In this document: piece after piece, positions 1 to 9,458 of the stretch
Position numbering within the stretch: position 1 is the first letter of the stretch
Layout of the letters: every line of letters starts with the position of its first letter
From: Acinetobacter lwoffii
GTDB taxonomy: Bacteria > Pseudomonadota > Gammaproteobacteria > Pseudomonadales > Moraxellaceae
Direction of reading: 5' to 3'
DNA length: 64,000 bases
Assembly: GCF_024129735.1 (NCBI RefSeq)
Contig: NZ_JAMXXK010000004.1
Coordinates: forward strand, 34,609 to 98,608
Program-made: the position numbers and the translations under genes
Notes under the pieces: generated by a model
Databases searched by the model: none
Told to the model about the DNA's origin: nothing
The model's input: only the letters and a program-made list of their open reading frames with translations

Positions 1-20
1 CCGCTGGCGGAGGAAGTGGC

Positions 21-923
21 ATGACGAATTTTGTCAAAATCGTAGAAGTCGGGCCACGCGATGGCCTGCAAAATGAAAAAACACCTTTGACATTGGATGA
101 CCGGAAAAACCTGATTGTGGACCTGATGAAAACCGGTCTGCAGTCCATCGAAGTTGGTTCCTGCGTTTCAGCCAAATGGGTACCGCAAATGGCAGACAGT
201 GATGTGCTCTTTGCCAGCCTACCTCAAGATCCAAATATTCAGTTCAGTCTGCTGACCCCAAATCTGAAAGGTTTTGAATCGGCACTGGCTGTGGGTTGCA
301 AGGAAGTGGCAGTATTTACCGCTGCTTCTGAAAGCTTTACCCGCAAAAACATCAACTGCTCGATTGATGAAAGTTTTGAGAAGTTTGCCGATGTGATGTC
401 AGCCGCCAAAGCCAATGACATCAAGGTACGCGGTTATGTCTCCTGTATGGTGGACTGTCCTTATGAAGGTGCGATTGATCCCAAGCAGGTGGTGAAAGTC
501 ACGCAGCGTTTGCTGGAGATGGGCTGCTATGAAGTGTCGTTGGGTGAAACCATTGGCACGGCCACCCCAGACCGGGTTAAATACGTCTGGGAAGCTTGTT
601 TGGCTGAACTTGATGCCAAAGTGCTGGCCGGTCATTTCCATAATACCTACGGCATGGCGATTGCCAATATTTATCAGTCACTGTTGCAAGGCATTCGGGT
701 CTTTGACTCCTCCATTGCTGGACTGGGTGGCTGTCCTTATGCCCAAGGTGCATCTGGCAATGTCTCGACCGAAGACCTGTATTACCTGCTCTCGAATATG
801 GGCTTTGAAACCGGTATTCAGCTGGATGCACTGATGCAGGCCAGTCGTAATATCAGTGAAGTCTTGCAGCGCAATAATCCATCCAATTATGCCAATGCCT
901 ACTGGCAAAAAGCCTGTGCTTAA
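21..923 (+). CDS. mvaB: Hydroxymethylglutaryl-CoA lyase
   Basis: Splits 3-hydroxy-3-methylglutaryl-CoA into acetyl-CoA and acetoacetate, the final step of leucine breakdown, in the cytosol. The 300 residues match the family length. The N-terminus carries VEVGPRDGLQNE, the metal and substrate loop of the DRE-TIM fold, and about residue 235 begins GLGGCPYAQGASGN, the HMG-CoA lyase signature with the active-site cysteine. GGAGG sits 7 bases before the ATG. The next genes downstream activate acetoacetate, which fits the product. It is probably the last gene of a leucine/isovalerate operon cut by the window edge (inference). Confidence 0.95.
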   Translation: MTNFVKIVEVGPRDGLQNEKTPLTLDDRKNLIVDLMKTGLQSIEVGSCVSAKWVPQMADSDVLFASLPQDPNIQFSLLTPNLKGFESALAVGCKEVAVFTAASESFTRKNINCSIDESFEKFADVMSAAKANDIKVRGYVSCMVDCPYEGAIDPKQVVKVTQRLLEMGCYEVSLGETIGTATPDRVKYVWEACLAELDAKVLAGHFHNTYGMAIANIYQSLLQGIRVFDSSIAGLGGCPYAQGASGNVSTEDLYYLLSNMGFETGIQLDALMQASRNISEVLQRNNPSNYANAYWQKACA

Positions 924-1016
924 CAATAATCATGCTTGAGCAAAATAAACTTAAGCAACCCATAAGGATATAAACAGCAGATTTAAGTCTGCTGTAATAA
1001 CAATAGAGGTGACAAG

Positions 1017-1721
1017 ATGTCAAACAAGGTTTATGACAGCGCTCAATCCGCCTTAAAGGATGTGGTGCAAGATGGTCATACTCTGGCTGTCGGTGGTTTC
1101 GGCCTATGTGGTATTCCAGAAGCTTTGATCACGGCCCTAAAAGAAACTGGTGCCAAAAATTTGACCTGTATTTCCAATAATGCCGGTGTAGACGGCTTCG
1201 GTCTGGGGCTTTTACTGGAAACAAAACAGATTAAAAAAATGATCTCCTCTTATGTCGGTGAAAACAAGGAATTCGAACGTCAATATTTAAATGGCGAACT
1301 GGAAGTTGAGCTGACCCCACAGGGTACACTGGCAGAAAAATTACGTGCTGGCGGTGCCGGTATTCCGGCTTTTTATACGGCGACGGGTGTCGGAACCGTG
1401 ATCGCTGAAGGTAAGGATGTCCGTGAATTTAATGGCAAGTCTTACATTCTGGAAGAATCTTTAACAGCTGATGTTGCTCTGGTTAAAGCCTATAAGGCCG
1501 ATAAAGCCGGCAACCTGATTTTCCGTAAAACCGCCCAGAACTTTAATCCGGTCTGTGCCATGGCCGGCAAAATTACCATTGCTGAAGTCGAAGAGATTGT
1601 CGAAATTGGCGTGCTGGATCCGGACGAAATCCATCTTCCGGGAATTTATGTGAACCGGATAGTCCTGAATGCTCAACCGGAAAAACGTATTGAACAGATG
1701 ACTTTAAAGGCGGAGGCTTGA
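1017..1721 (+). CDS. scoA: Succinyl-CoA:3-ketoacid CoA-transferase subunit A
   Basis: Alpha subunit of the enzyme that moves CoA from succinyl-CoA to acetoacetate, feeding ketone bodies into acetyl-CoA metabolism. The 234 residues are usual for the bacterial ScoA/LpsI type. Visible family features are the N-terminal glycine-rich [13 protein letters not shown] segment and the [14 protein letters not shown] block. AGAGGTGAC precedes the ATG. Its TGA stop (1719-1721) lies directly before the scoB start, so the two are translationally linked. The 93-bp gap after the HMG-CoA lyase gene could hold a separate promoter, but none is obvious. Confidence 0.95.
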   Translation: MSNKVYDSAQSALKDVVQDGHTLAVGGFGLCGIPEALITALKETGAKNLTCISNNAGVDGFGLGLLLETKQIKKMISSYVGENKEFERQYLNGELEVELTPQGTLAEKLRAGGAGIPAFYTATGVGTVIAEGKDVREFNGKSYILEESLTADVALVKAYKADKAGNLIFRKTAQNFNPVCAMAGKITIAEVEEIVEIGVLDPDEIHLPGIYVNRIVLNAQPEKRIEQMTLKAEA

Positions 1722-1723
1722 TC

Positions 1724-2362
1724 ATGGCTTGGACACGTAATGAAATGGCGCAGCGCGCGGCACAAGAGCTTGAAGATGGTTTCTACGTCAATCTAGGGAT
1801 TGGCCTGCCGACGCTAGTCGCGAACTATATTCCGGAAAATATCAATGTCTGGCTGCAGTCGGAAAATGGCCTGCTGGGGATTGGCGAATTTCCAACCGAG
1901 GAGACAGTGGATGCCGACCTGATCAATGCCGGTAAACAGACGGTTACCGCGCGTAAAGGTGCTTCATTTTTCTCAAGTGCCGACTCCTTTGCCATGATCC
2001 GTGGCGGTCATGTCAATATTGCCATTCTGGGTGCTATGGAAGTGTCCGAAACTGGTGATCTGGCCAACTGGATGATTCCAGGCAAAAAGGTCAAAGGCAT
2101 GGGCGGTGCCATGGATCTGGTCGCGGGTGTACAAAAGGTCGTGGTCTTGATGGAACACTGCGCCAAAGATGGTACACCTAAGATAGTTCCAGAATGTAGT
2201 CTGCCGCTGACCGGCCAGGCTGTGGTGAACCGGATTATTACCGATCTCGGTGTACTGGATGTTACTCCTGATGGAATTCGACTGGTTGAACTGGCACCAG
2301 AGGTAAGTTTTGAAGAGATTCAAAAAGTCACGGGGGTAGCGCTACTACGTAACGCTGCCTGA
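1724..2362 (+). CDS. scoB: Succinyl-CoA:3-ketoacid CoA-transferase subunit B
   Basis: Beta subunit of the acetoacetate CoA-transferase; it contributes the catalytic glutamate. The motif SENGLLGIG near residue 47 holds the expected Glu that forms the enzyme-CoA thioester, and the C-terminal region has the family [17 protein letters not shown] block. The ATG at 1724 is preferred: GGAGG lies 7 bases upstream inside the end of scoA, whereas the in-frame TTG at 1718 overlaps that gene without its own ribosome site. A strong terminator follows directly, closing the lyase/transferase unit. Confidence 0.95.
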   Translation: MAWTRNEMAQRAAQELEDGFYVNLGIGLPTLVANYIPENINVWLQSENGLLGIGEFPTEETVDADLINAGKQTVTARKGASFFSSADSFAMIRGGHVNIAILGAMEVSETGDLANWMIPGKKVKGMGGAMDLVAGVQKVVVLMEHCAKDGTPKIVPECSLPLTGQAVVNRIITDLGVLDVTPDGIRLVELAPEVSFEEIQKVTGVALLRNAA

Positions 2363-2370
2363 TCCAGCCA

Positions 2371-2405
2371 GCCCTTAAGAATGAAGCATCTTAAGGGCTT
2401 TTTTA
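2371..2405 (+). terminator. Rho-independent terminator after scoB
   Basis: A perfect 10-bp stem (gcccttaaga / tcttaagggc) with an 8-base loop is followed by six T residues. It lies 8 bases after the scoB stop and separates the CoA-transferase genes from atoE. Confidence 0.9.
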
Positions 2406-2458
2406 TATATAGCTGTTTCATTTCAAAATAATAATCGCAGAATAAATGGATTTTAATC

Positions 2459-3604
2459 ATGCAAACTCAACAAAATATTTTGCAGCGCTTCGCCTTGCGC
2501 GTCAGCGACTGGTCTGAAAAATGGTTTCCGGATTCTTATATTTTTGCCCTGCTTGGCGTCATCATTGTGGCGATTGCCGCCATCGGAATTGGTGCACCCG
2601 CACAGGATGTCGCGATTTCCTTTGGAGACGGCTTCTGGAGCCTGATTCCCTTTACCTTGCAGATGTGCATGCTGATCGTGGTCGGTTATGTGGTTTCCGT
2701 ATCTAAGCCTGTCCAGCTTCTGATCCAGAAAATGGCGCGCCTGCCACATTCCGGTCGTGGTGCGATTGTCCTGGTCGCCACGTTCAGCCTGTTAATTTCT
2801 CTGATTAATTGGGCCATGAGTACTGTACTGACTGCACTCCTAGTGATTGCACTGGCACAGCGTAAAGAGCTTAACATGGATTACCGCGCTGCTGCGGCTG
2901 CCGCGATTATCGGGATGGGTGCGACCTGGGCACTGGGGATCAGTTCTTCAGCTGCACAGTTACAGGCCAATAAAAGCAGTCTGCCTGAACCGATTTATAA
3001 TCTGACGGGCGTGATTCCATTTACCGAAACCATTTTCCTGCCGCAATCCATGATCATGACGGCGGTACTGATTGTAGCTTCAATTGCGATTGCTTACTGG
3101 TCAGCACCTAAAGGGTCTGACATTAAAACCATTGAGCACTTTCCGATTCAGATTGAAGAAGAAAAACCGGACTTATCTGCCGAAAAAAGACCGGGGGATT
3201 GGCTGGAAAATTCACCCATTTTAAGCATTCTGATTGTGATTCTGGGCGCAGTCTGGATGTTTAACGAATTTTCCAAAAGCAATCCGATTCTGGCCATTTC
3301 CAGCTTAAATACCTATAACTTTATCTTCCTGATTTTGGGCGTGGCCTTACACGGTACACCGCGAAATTTCCTGAATGCGGTATCCAAAGCCGTACCCGCC
3401 ATTTCTGGGGTACTGATCCAGTTTCCGCTGTATGGCAGTATTGCCTTTATGATGACCAATGCGCTAAACCCGGCCGATCTGTCATTGTCACATTATATTG
3501 CCGAGTTTTTCGTTTCGATTGCCTCGCAGGAAACCTTTGCCATCGTGATGGGCTTATACTCGGCGATTCTGGGTTTCTTTATTCCTTCTGGCGGAGGGAA
3601 ATGG
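2459..3604 (+). pseudogene. atoE: AtoE short-chain fatty acid transporter, 5' part (split by IS)
   Basis: N-terminal 382 codons of an AtoE-family inner-membrane permease for short-chain fatty acids such as acetoacetate or butyrate. Many hydrophobic membrane segments are visible (for example residues 23-45 and 60-80). The frame stays open to Trp382, where an IS1-family element enters. Read-through into the element gives a hybrid C-terminus ending at 3673. Removing 3605-4400 rejoins the frame exactly at codon 383 and restores a roughly 470-residue protein with the conserved KWIIEAPYVMQAA segment. The intact gene would take up substrates for the adjacent scoAB genes; here it is probably inactive. 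Confidence 0.9.
3597..3604. repeat. Target-site duplication of the IS1-family element (left copy)
   Basis: GGAAATGG here is repeated exactly at 4393-4400, flanking the insertion sequence. The site lies in the atoE codons for Gly-Lys-Trp. Deleting one copy with the element restores the atoE frame. Confidence 0.92.
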
Positions 3605-4392
3605 GGTGGTGTATCAAAAAGTATGCTAAAAAAAAGCAGGTTGAATTTTGATAAAATAGAGAAATGCAAATAACTCTAGAAATCAAATGTCCAACCTGCC
3701 TCAGTGACAGTATAAAGAAAAATGGCATCAAAGTAGATGGGAAACAAAACTACCAATGCAAAGACTGCAAACGTCAGTTTATTGGTGACCATGCTCTGAG
3801 CTATCTAGGATGTAATCCTGGCATTACTCGTAAAATATTACAGTTAATGGTCAGAGGCAGCGGTATACGAGATATCGCTGAAGTTGAGCGCATTAGTATC
3901 GGTAAAGTCTTACGGACTTTAACTGAATCGGCCTATCAAATTCAGCCTAAACAAAGTCATTATGAATCTCTCGAAGTAGATGAATTCTGGACTTTTGTTG
4001 GAAATAAAAATAATAAACAATGGCTTATTTACGCCTACCATCGAGAAACAGGTGAGATTGTTGCTTATGTTTGGGGTAAGAGAGATTTAGCTACAGTCCA
4101 AAGGTTGAAGACAAAGCTTAAACAATTAGGTATTCACTACACCCGAATTGCAAGTGATCATTGGGACAGTTTCATCACTGCTTTTAAAAACTGCAAGCAA
4201 AGTATTGGTAAGTTTTTTACTGTAGGAATTGAAGGTAATAATTGCAAAATAAGGCATCGAATAAGGCGTGGTTTTAGAAGAAGTTGTAATTTCTCCAAAA
4301 AGCTTGAAAACCATTTTAAAGCCTTCGACTTAACCTTCTTTTACATCAATAATGGCTTCATTTAATGTCAGCATACTTTTTAAAACACCACC
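3605..4392 (+). mobile_element. IS1-family insertion sequence, complete
   Basis: A 788-bp element bounded by 23-bp imperfect inverted repeats: the left end begins GGTGGTGTATC and the right end, reverse-complemented, begins GGTGGTGTTTT; 21 of 23 positions match. It encodes one IS1-type transposase. The 8-bp sequence GGAAATGG is present at 3597-3604 and 4393-4400 as a target duplication. Length, ends and duplication size fit the IS1 family. The intact ends and open transposase frame suggest a recent insertion that may still be mobile. Confidence 0.93.
3664..4365 (+). CDS. IS1-family transposase, single-frame
   Basis: Catalyses transposition of the surrounding element. The N-terminus has the InsA-type zinc finger (CPTC at about residues 9-12 and CKDC at 32-35), followed by a helix-turn-helix region. 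The DDE catalytic part shows Asp in VDEFWTFVG, Asp in SDHWDSF and a late Glu in KKLENHF. In IS1 itself these parts are made by a frameshift between insA and insB. Here a single 233-codon frame covers both, as in several other IS1-family members. The gene is complete and undamaged. Confidence 0.93.
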   Translation: MQITLEIKCPTCLSDSIKKNGIKVDGKQNYQCKDCKRQFIGDHALSYLGCNPGITRKILQLMVRGSGIRDIAEVERISIGKVLRTLTESAYQIQPKQSHYESLEVDEFWTFVGNKNNKQWLIYAYHRETGEIVAYVWGKRDLATVQRLKTKLKQLGIHYTRIASDHWDSFITAFKNCKQSIGKFFTVGIEGNNCKIRHRIRRGFRRSCNFSKKLENHFKAFDLTFFYINNGFI

Positions 4393-4400
4393 GGAAATGG

Positions 4401-4667
4401 ATTATCGAAGCGCCCTATGTGATGCAGGCTGCGCATGACCTGAAAGTGCATCTGGGCTGGTCGGTACAGATTTATAATGCGGCAGAAGCCTTGCCGAATC
4501 TGATTAATCCATTCTTTATGCTTCCGATGTTGGGTATCCTGAAATTAAAAGCCAAAGATGTGATTGGATTTACGGTGACCCAGTTGATTTTCCATCTGCC
4601 TTTGGTACTGTTCCTGCTATGGTTCCTTGGTCGGACATTGACTTATAGCCCGCCGGTATTTTCTTAA
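4401..4667 (+). pseudogene. atoE: AtoE short-chain fatty acid transporter, 3' part
   Basis: C-terminal 88 codons of the interrupted transporter. The in-frame sequence runs IIEAPYVMQAAHDLKVH, then a NAAEALPNLINPF segment and a final hydrophobic stretch, matching the end of AtoE proteins. It has lost its own start. An ATG inside the element end at 4365 could give a 100-residue fragment of the last membrane segment, which is unlikely to work as a transporter. A bidirectional terminator follows. Confidence 0.9.
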
Positions 4668-4674
4668 TTTAAGA

Positions 4675-4710
4675 TAATAAAAAAGGACGAAGATTCGTCC
4701 TTTTTTATTT
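4675..4710. terminator. Bidirectional terminator between atoE and the OmpA-family gene
   Basis: Stem aaaaggacga / tcgtcctttt with a 4-base loop and A/T tracts on both sides lies between two convergent genes, so it can stop transcription from either direction. Confidence 0.88.
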
Positions 4711-4721
4711 AGGCTGCTCTC

Positions 4722-6200
4722 TTAATTTCCTGTCTTCTCAACCACACCTTCATCATCTACTTCACGCACAATTCCCGTTTCAGTATTCACGACCTCAAAG
4801 GTCACGCGACGGTTCTGAAACTGTCCGGCAGGTGTCGCATTGGGTTCAACCGGCTGATCCTCTCCCATTCCAACCGCCTGTAATTGTGCAGGATCGACAC
4901 CTTTTTGCACGAGATAACTGGTAATCGCCTGAGCGCGCTGTACGGACAGCACCTTATTTTCTGCTTCGCTGCCCTGAGCATCAGCATGTCCTTTAACTTT
5001 CAGGATAACTTGTGGTGCACGTTGTAATAATGCAGCAGCTTGATCCAGCACCAATTTATTGACTTCCGGAACTTCAGTCGATGCCGTATCAAAATTAATG
5101 ATCTGTAAATTAAGTGCAGTCGCCACATCCAGTGCTTTAACATTATCGGTCTTGATACTGGCCAAAGCTTGTTCTGCTTCGCTATTGGCAGTATTAATCA
5201 CGTCACTTCTATTGAGCGGCTGTTGGGTAACCACAGTGACATTCTTGGCCAGACTACGAATTTGTGCTGCCAGACGCTCGGCTTCTGCATTCGTTGCTGC
5301 ACGCACTGAAACCTGATTGCCAATCCAGTCAAGTGACACATTTGGCATTCCCTGCATTGTTCTCAACACAGTCGGAATAGTATCCTGATCAATAAATTCT
5401 GAATGATAAACCTCACTGCTCAGCGCCCCACAACCAATATTATAATTAAAGATCTGTTTGATCTCGTTTTGCAAAATTTCCATATACTGCGGATTATTCA
5501 GCTGTAATTGACAACTGACAATTTCGCCATTACTGCCGGTACTTAATCGCAAGGATGCAGGCTGAGCTGCAGCAACTTCGCTCGTTGCCTGGGTATTTGA
5601 ATCTTCAACATCATCCTGCATGCAGCTACGAACCAAAAACAGGATCAAACCCGCCAGGATCAGAAAAATAATAAACGGCCATAAAAAGCCGGTTTTTCTT
5701 TCTTCCTGAACAATGATGGTCTGCTCCGCCAATACAGGTTCCTGATTTAAATTCTGCCCTGCCAAGGGTGAAACTCCAAGCGCTGCCAGAATAGGGCCAG
5801 CCCAAAGGGGTAATGCGCGCTGAATCGAATCGGCGTGGGTTTCCAGCAAATGGCTAATCGCTTCCGGACTCGAAGCACCTGCTTCAGTCTGTAAAAAATT
5901 CATGGTCGGTACAATTGACCGGTTCAAGGTATGCTCTATTTCATCTTGCGGCGCGCTCTGATCCACTTGATCGAGAAATTGCTGCTTGAGTGCCGGGTTT
6001 GCATTGAATAATTCATGAATTTTTGGATTAAGTTGCTGACCAAGATTCTCGATCCAGGCGGGACGTGAACGCAATATACTTAAAAATATGGGATAGAATT
6101 GAGCCAAAGCTTGATCTTTGGCAAATAAATGCTCGGTTTCACCTTGAAGCACAATCGCCGTAACATCGCTTTTTAGGCGTTCTATAAAGTCTATATTCAT
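4722..6200 (-). CDS. OmpA-family envelope protein with a single membrane anchor
   Basis: A roughly 490-residue protein: a cytoplasmic N-terminal helical region (about 1-165), one membrane segment (WPFIIFLILAGLILFLV, near 175-192), a periplasmic region, and a C-terminal OmpA/Pal peptidoglycan-binding domain from about residue 365. The latter shows the NFDTAS, GHADAQGS and NRRVTFEV elements. The part before the OmpA domain resembles a BON-like fold (inference). I chose the ATG at 6200, with GGTGA just upstream; an in-frame ATG at 6212 has no clear ribosome site. It probably tethers the inner membrane to the cell wall; the exact role is unknown. Confidence 0.8.
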   Translation of the reverse strand: MNIDFIERLKSDVTAIVLQGETEHLFAKDQALAQFYPIFLSILRSRPAWIENLGQQLNPKIHELFNANPALKQQFLDQVDQSAPQDEIEHTLNRSIVPTMNFLQTEAGASSPEAISHLLETHADSIQRALPLWAGPILAALGVSPLAGQNLNQEPVLAEQTIIVQEERKTGFLWPFIIFLILAGLILFLVRSCMQDDVEDSNTQATSEVAAAQPASLRLSTGSNGEIVSCQLQLNNPQYMEILQNEIKQIFNYNIGCGALSSEVYHSEFIDQDTIPTVLRTMQGMPNVSLDWIGNQVSVRAATNAEAERLAAQIRSLAKNVTVVTQQPLNRSDVINTANSEAEQALASIKTDNVKALDVATALNLQIINFDTASTEVPEVNKLVLDQAAALLQRAPQVILKVKGHADAQGSEAENKVLSVQRAQAITSYLVQKGVDPAQLQAVGMGEDQPVEPNATPAGQFQNRRVTFEVVNTETGIVREVDDEGVVEKTGN

Positions 6201-6345
6201 AATCGTCACCATTCTTTTGATTTTTCTAATGTTTAATATTTAATCAGTGTAACGATCCCCATTTTTTGAAAATGTAAATAATTGTATGAATATCATAAAG
6301 TTTCACTATTTTTGTTGAGTACTCATTTTACCAACACAAAATTTA

Positions 6346-6378
6346 AAAAATAAAAAAAGCCAGCCGAAGCTGACTTTT
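6346..6378 (-). terminator. Terminator of the pyrB-pyrX unit
   Basis: On the minus strand AGTCAGC-TTCG-GCTGGCT forms a tetraloop hairpin followed by TTTTTTT. It lies 17 bases past the stop of the dihydroorotase-like gene. Confidence 0.85.
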
Positions 6379-6394
6379 ATAAAATTGGGATCAC

Positions 6395-7630
6395 TTAAGC
6401 AGCAAAAGTTTGAACCACTTTACCCAGCACTTTTTGATTAATTAGCGGGGTATTTTTACCTTGTGACACGATGCTTTCTTTATTCAGGGTCCATTCCAGT
6501 TCCGGATCTAGCAGCACCCAGCCTGATTCATTTATCCATCGATCTGCCATTTGTGCAACACGAGCCGGAGCTAGGGTCACTTTTTCCACCCATTCCAGTG
6601 GAGTCAACAACCCCTCACGAATCAGTTGCAGACCAAAAGGCACATAGGTATCAAAAGCAGTGAATCCTGGCTGCGTTTCAGCAAACGGCGCCATTTTCGC
6701 AGAGCTGCTCAGCGGTTCATGATGAGTACAAATCGCATCAATCACACCTGATTTTACACCCTGACGCAGTAATTCTTTGTCCTGTTCAGAACGGAGTGGC
6801 GGACGTACATGTGCAAGAGAGTTAAATCCATCAATCAAATGATCGGTCAGATGTAACTGATGAATGGCCACATCACAGGTCACTGGTAAGCCTTTTTCCT
6901 TGGCAATACGGATCAATTCCACCGAAGCACCACAAGACAACAGACCAAAGTGTGCTCGTACTTTGGTTGATTCAATCATCAACAGATATTTGGCAATCGC
7001 CACGGTTTCAGCCAGTGCCGGAATCATCGGCAAGCCCTGACGTGATGCAATAAACCCTTCATGCACACAGCCGTCTTTGGCAATTTGTGGTTCTTCTGCA
7101 TAGAACACCACCGTCAGGTCTAAACCTGCAGCATATTCAAGGGTACGCAGTACCACATCATCATTGGCAAACGGCGCACTGGCATTGGAAACCGCAGTAC
7201 ATCCGCCCTTTTTCAAGCCTGCCATATTTGCCGGTTGTTGACCATTTAAGCCTTGGGTTTGCGCACCAATCACCTGTAGATAGATACCACCATCCAGCAT
7301 GGCTTTTTCAACCAGGCCATGAATCAGGGCACCGTTGTCTTGCACGATTGGCTTTGAATCGGGTGGCGTAAACACGTGCAAAATGCCATTTTCACGTGCC
7401 GCTTTCCCTTCAGACTTAAGCGTACCGTGTTGCTGTTGACCCGGTTCACGTAAGCGTGCACACAAATCGACCATTGTGGGCATTAACCATTTGCCTTGAC
7501 CATCAATCGTTTCAGAGACATCTGCTATTTCTGCAACGAATTTGCCATTTTCCAGATACACGGTCTGGATAGAATTAGTGTTTTGGATGGGATCAAGAAC
7601 ACGGACATTTTCAATTTTTACAATAGTCAT
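6395..7630 (-). CDS. pyrX: Dihydroorotase-like protein lacking the metal site (PyrX/PyrC')
   Basis: A homologue of dihydroorotase (411 residues) that is probably not a working enzyme. The usual metal-binding HxH before RLREPG is replaced by Cys-Ala-Arg (DLCARLREPG), and the late catalytic Asp of the DHAP-type motif is changed in ICTHHEPL. In Pseudomonas such inactive PyrC' subunits are needed to assemble aspartate transcarbamoylase with PyrB. The gene starts 10 bp after the pyrB stop, so a structural role in that complex is likely. A true PyrC should be encoded elsewhere (inference). Confidence 0.9.
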   Translation of the reverse strand: MTIVKIENVRVLDPIQNTNSIQTVYLENGKFVAEIADVSETIDGQGKWLMPTMVDLCARLREPGQQQHGTLKSEGKAARENGILHVFTPPDSKPIVQDNGALIHGLVEKAMLDGGIYLQVIGAQTQGLNGQQPANMAGLKKGGCTAVSNASAPFANDDVVLRTLEYAAGLDLTVVFYAEEPQIAKDGCVHEGFIASRQGLPMIPALAETVAIAKYLLMIESTKVRAHFGLLSCGASVELIRIAKEKGLPVTCDVAIHQLHLTDHLIDGFNSLAHVRPPLRSEQDKELLRQGVKSGVIDAICTHHEPLSSSAKMAPFAETQPGFTAFDTYVPFGLQLIREGLLTPLEWVEKVTLAPARVAQMADRWINESGWVLLDPELEWTLNKESIVSQGKNTPLINQKVLGKVVQTFAA

Positions 7631-7640
7631 GACTTATTCC

Positions 7641-8657
7641 TTAACCCGCAATCGCTTCAATCAAACCTTGTTCTTGTAACTGGCCTTGCATCGATAAAGC
7701 CAACACCGCCATACGCACTGCAATACCATTAGTCACCTGCTTCAAAATCACAGATTGCGGACCATCCGCAATACTTGAGTCGATTTCAACGCCGCGGTTC
7801 ATTGGTCCCGGATGCATCACGATACAATCCGGTTTGGCCATGGCCAGACGTTCTTTATTCAAGCCATACATTTTGTAGAACTCAGCTTGCGAGGCCAGTG
7901 CCGGAGAATCAATCCGCTCATTTTGAATACGTAAGGTAATAATCACGTCGCAGTCTTTGATGCCGTCTTCCATATTGTTAAATAGACGAACACCATCGCC
8001 ATATTCTTCAAAGCCTAATGGCAGCAAGGTATTCGGTGCAATCACCCGGATATCCTGGCAGCCTAAAGTCTGCAAGGCGGCTACATCTGAACGCGCGACA
8101 CGTGAATGCTTGATATCACCAATAATAGCGATCGACATTTCTTCGAATTTTTTCTTGGTTTCACGGCGAATGGTCAGCATATCCAGCATCGCTTGAGTCG
8201 GATGCGCATGACGGCCATCACCGGCATTAATAATTGCCACGGTTGGGCAGACATCTTTGGCAATAAAATGCGCTGCCCCTGAAGATGAATGACGTACCAC
8301 GAAAATATCGGCCGCCATGGCTTCCAGATTCCATAACGTGTCACGCAGGGTTTCACCTTTGGAAGTACTCGAACGGGCAATATCGATATTGAGAACATTG
8401 GCAGAAAGGCGCTTGGCAGCGGCTTCAAAGGTGGTGCGGGTACGAGTAGAATTTTCGAAGAACAGGTTCATCACCGTTTTGCCTTCGAGCAAATTATTGG
8501 TGATCAGCTGATTTTGGTCATTAAAAAAGGACTGTGCAGTGTCCAATATTTTTGTCAGGGTTTCTTTAGAAAGACCTTCGATGGTCAAGAAGTGTTTTAG
8601 ATTACCTTCTTTATTGAGTTGAATCTGGCTCGGTGTATGCAATGCCGCCAAGTGCAT
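7641..8657 (-). CDS. pyrB: Aspartate carbamoyltransferase catalytic subunit
   Basis: Makes carbamoyl-aspartate from carbamoyl phosphate and aspartate, the first committed step of pyrimidine synthesis. The 338-residue length matches the Pseudomonas-type enzyme. Carbamoyl-phosphate binding residues are visible in [10 protein letters not shown] (near residue 69) and in HPTQAMLD, and the C-terminal [10 protein letters not shown] motif is present. AAGGA precedes the ATG. It is co-transcribed with the metal-less PyrC homologue. No PyrI regulatory subunit is nearby, as expected for this class. I saw no clear attenuator in the 5' region. Confidence 0.95.
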   Translation of the reverse strand: MHLAALHTPSQIQLNKEGNLKHFLTIEGLSKETLTKILDTAQSFFNDQNQLITNNLLEGKTVMNLFFENSTRTRTTFEAAAKRLSANVLNIDIARSSTSKGETLRDTLWNLEAMAADIFVVRHSSSGAAHFIAKDVCPTVAIINAGDGRHAHPTQAMLDMLTIRRETKKKFEEMSIAIIGDIKHSRVARSDVAALQTLGCQDIRVIAPNTLLPLGFEEYGDGVRLFNNMEDGIKDCDVIITLRIQNERIDSPALASQAEFYKMYGLNKERLAMAKPDCIVMHPGPMNRGVEIDSSIADGPQSVILKQVTNGIAVRMAVLALSMQGQLQEQGLIEAIAG

Positions 8658-8881
8658 GAGAGATTCCTTATGCGTTAAGTCAACATATTATACAGAGATT
8701 GGCGAATTTTTATAGTTGGCCATGCTGCTACTTGTACAAAAAGCATCTGAACAATAAAAATAAAAAATCAGATTCCTTTGTATTTTTTCAATAAGATAAT
8801 TTAACCTAATTTGCATCTTGCTGATTTTAAGTACAAAACCAACGGGCGCTTCAGTCTGGAGCATTCACACCCATCTCAGGT

Positions 8882-9226
8882 TTAACGCAGTGCACCAATA
8901 TAACGATGTGACACCTGTGCACGATAGATATCGTCTTCATCCGGTTCGACCGAGATCAGCCCTTCCTGCTGGCTTGGGTGTGCAGATTCTGTTGGTGAAT
9001 CTTGTGCTGTTTCCGAAATCTCCAGTACCATTTTCAGGCGCTGGATCAGATGATTCAAATCTGGGTCTTGGGTCTGCTCTGCCAGTTGAATCACATGCCG
9101 GGCATAATCCAGGTTCTCTGCCAGATAAATTGCATCAATTACCCGACCGGAAACCCGTCGTAAACGTGCATAAATTAAAGTAGCCACTGAAAAAGCGTCA
9201 TGGTTGCGTAACTGATTCTCTAACAT
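8882..9226 (-). CDS. Hypothetical protein, about 114 residues
   Basis: I do not recognise a functional family. The protein is soluble and largely helical in its first 75 residues, with an acidic tail. No signal peptide, membrane segment or metal motif is visible. The ATG at 9226 is favoured because GGGGG lies 6 bases before it, while the in-frame ATG at 9238 has none. It stands alone between pyrB and rlmKL, in the same direction as pyrB but about 220 bp upstream of it. The frame is intact, which supports a real gene. Confidence 0.65.
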   Translation of the reverse strand: MLENQLRNHDAFSVATLIYARLRRVSGRVIDAIYLAENLDYARHVIQLAEQTQDPDLNHLIQRLKMVLEISETAQDSPTESAHPSQQEGLISVEPDEDDIYRAQVSHRYIGALR

Positions 9227-9458
9227 CTTAACCCCCATTATAAAATTGAAAAATCAGGCAGCCATCGCTCCCCATCGACTGACCGCCTGATTTGCCATGT
9301 ATAGAGCAAAATGCGTACCAGTTCCTCAATTTATAGTGTGAATATTATTTTTCTCTATCACATGCCACGGCCTTTCAGAGAATTTCAAAAGCTTTCAATA
9401 TAAAAATACGGTAAACTTAGCGCAGTTTTTTATTTATCTTTTTTGGTCTCTCTATTAT

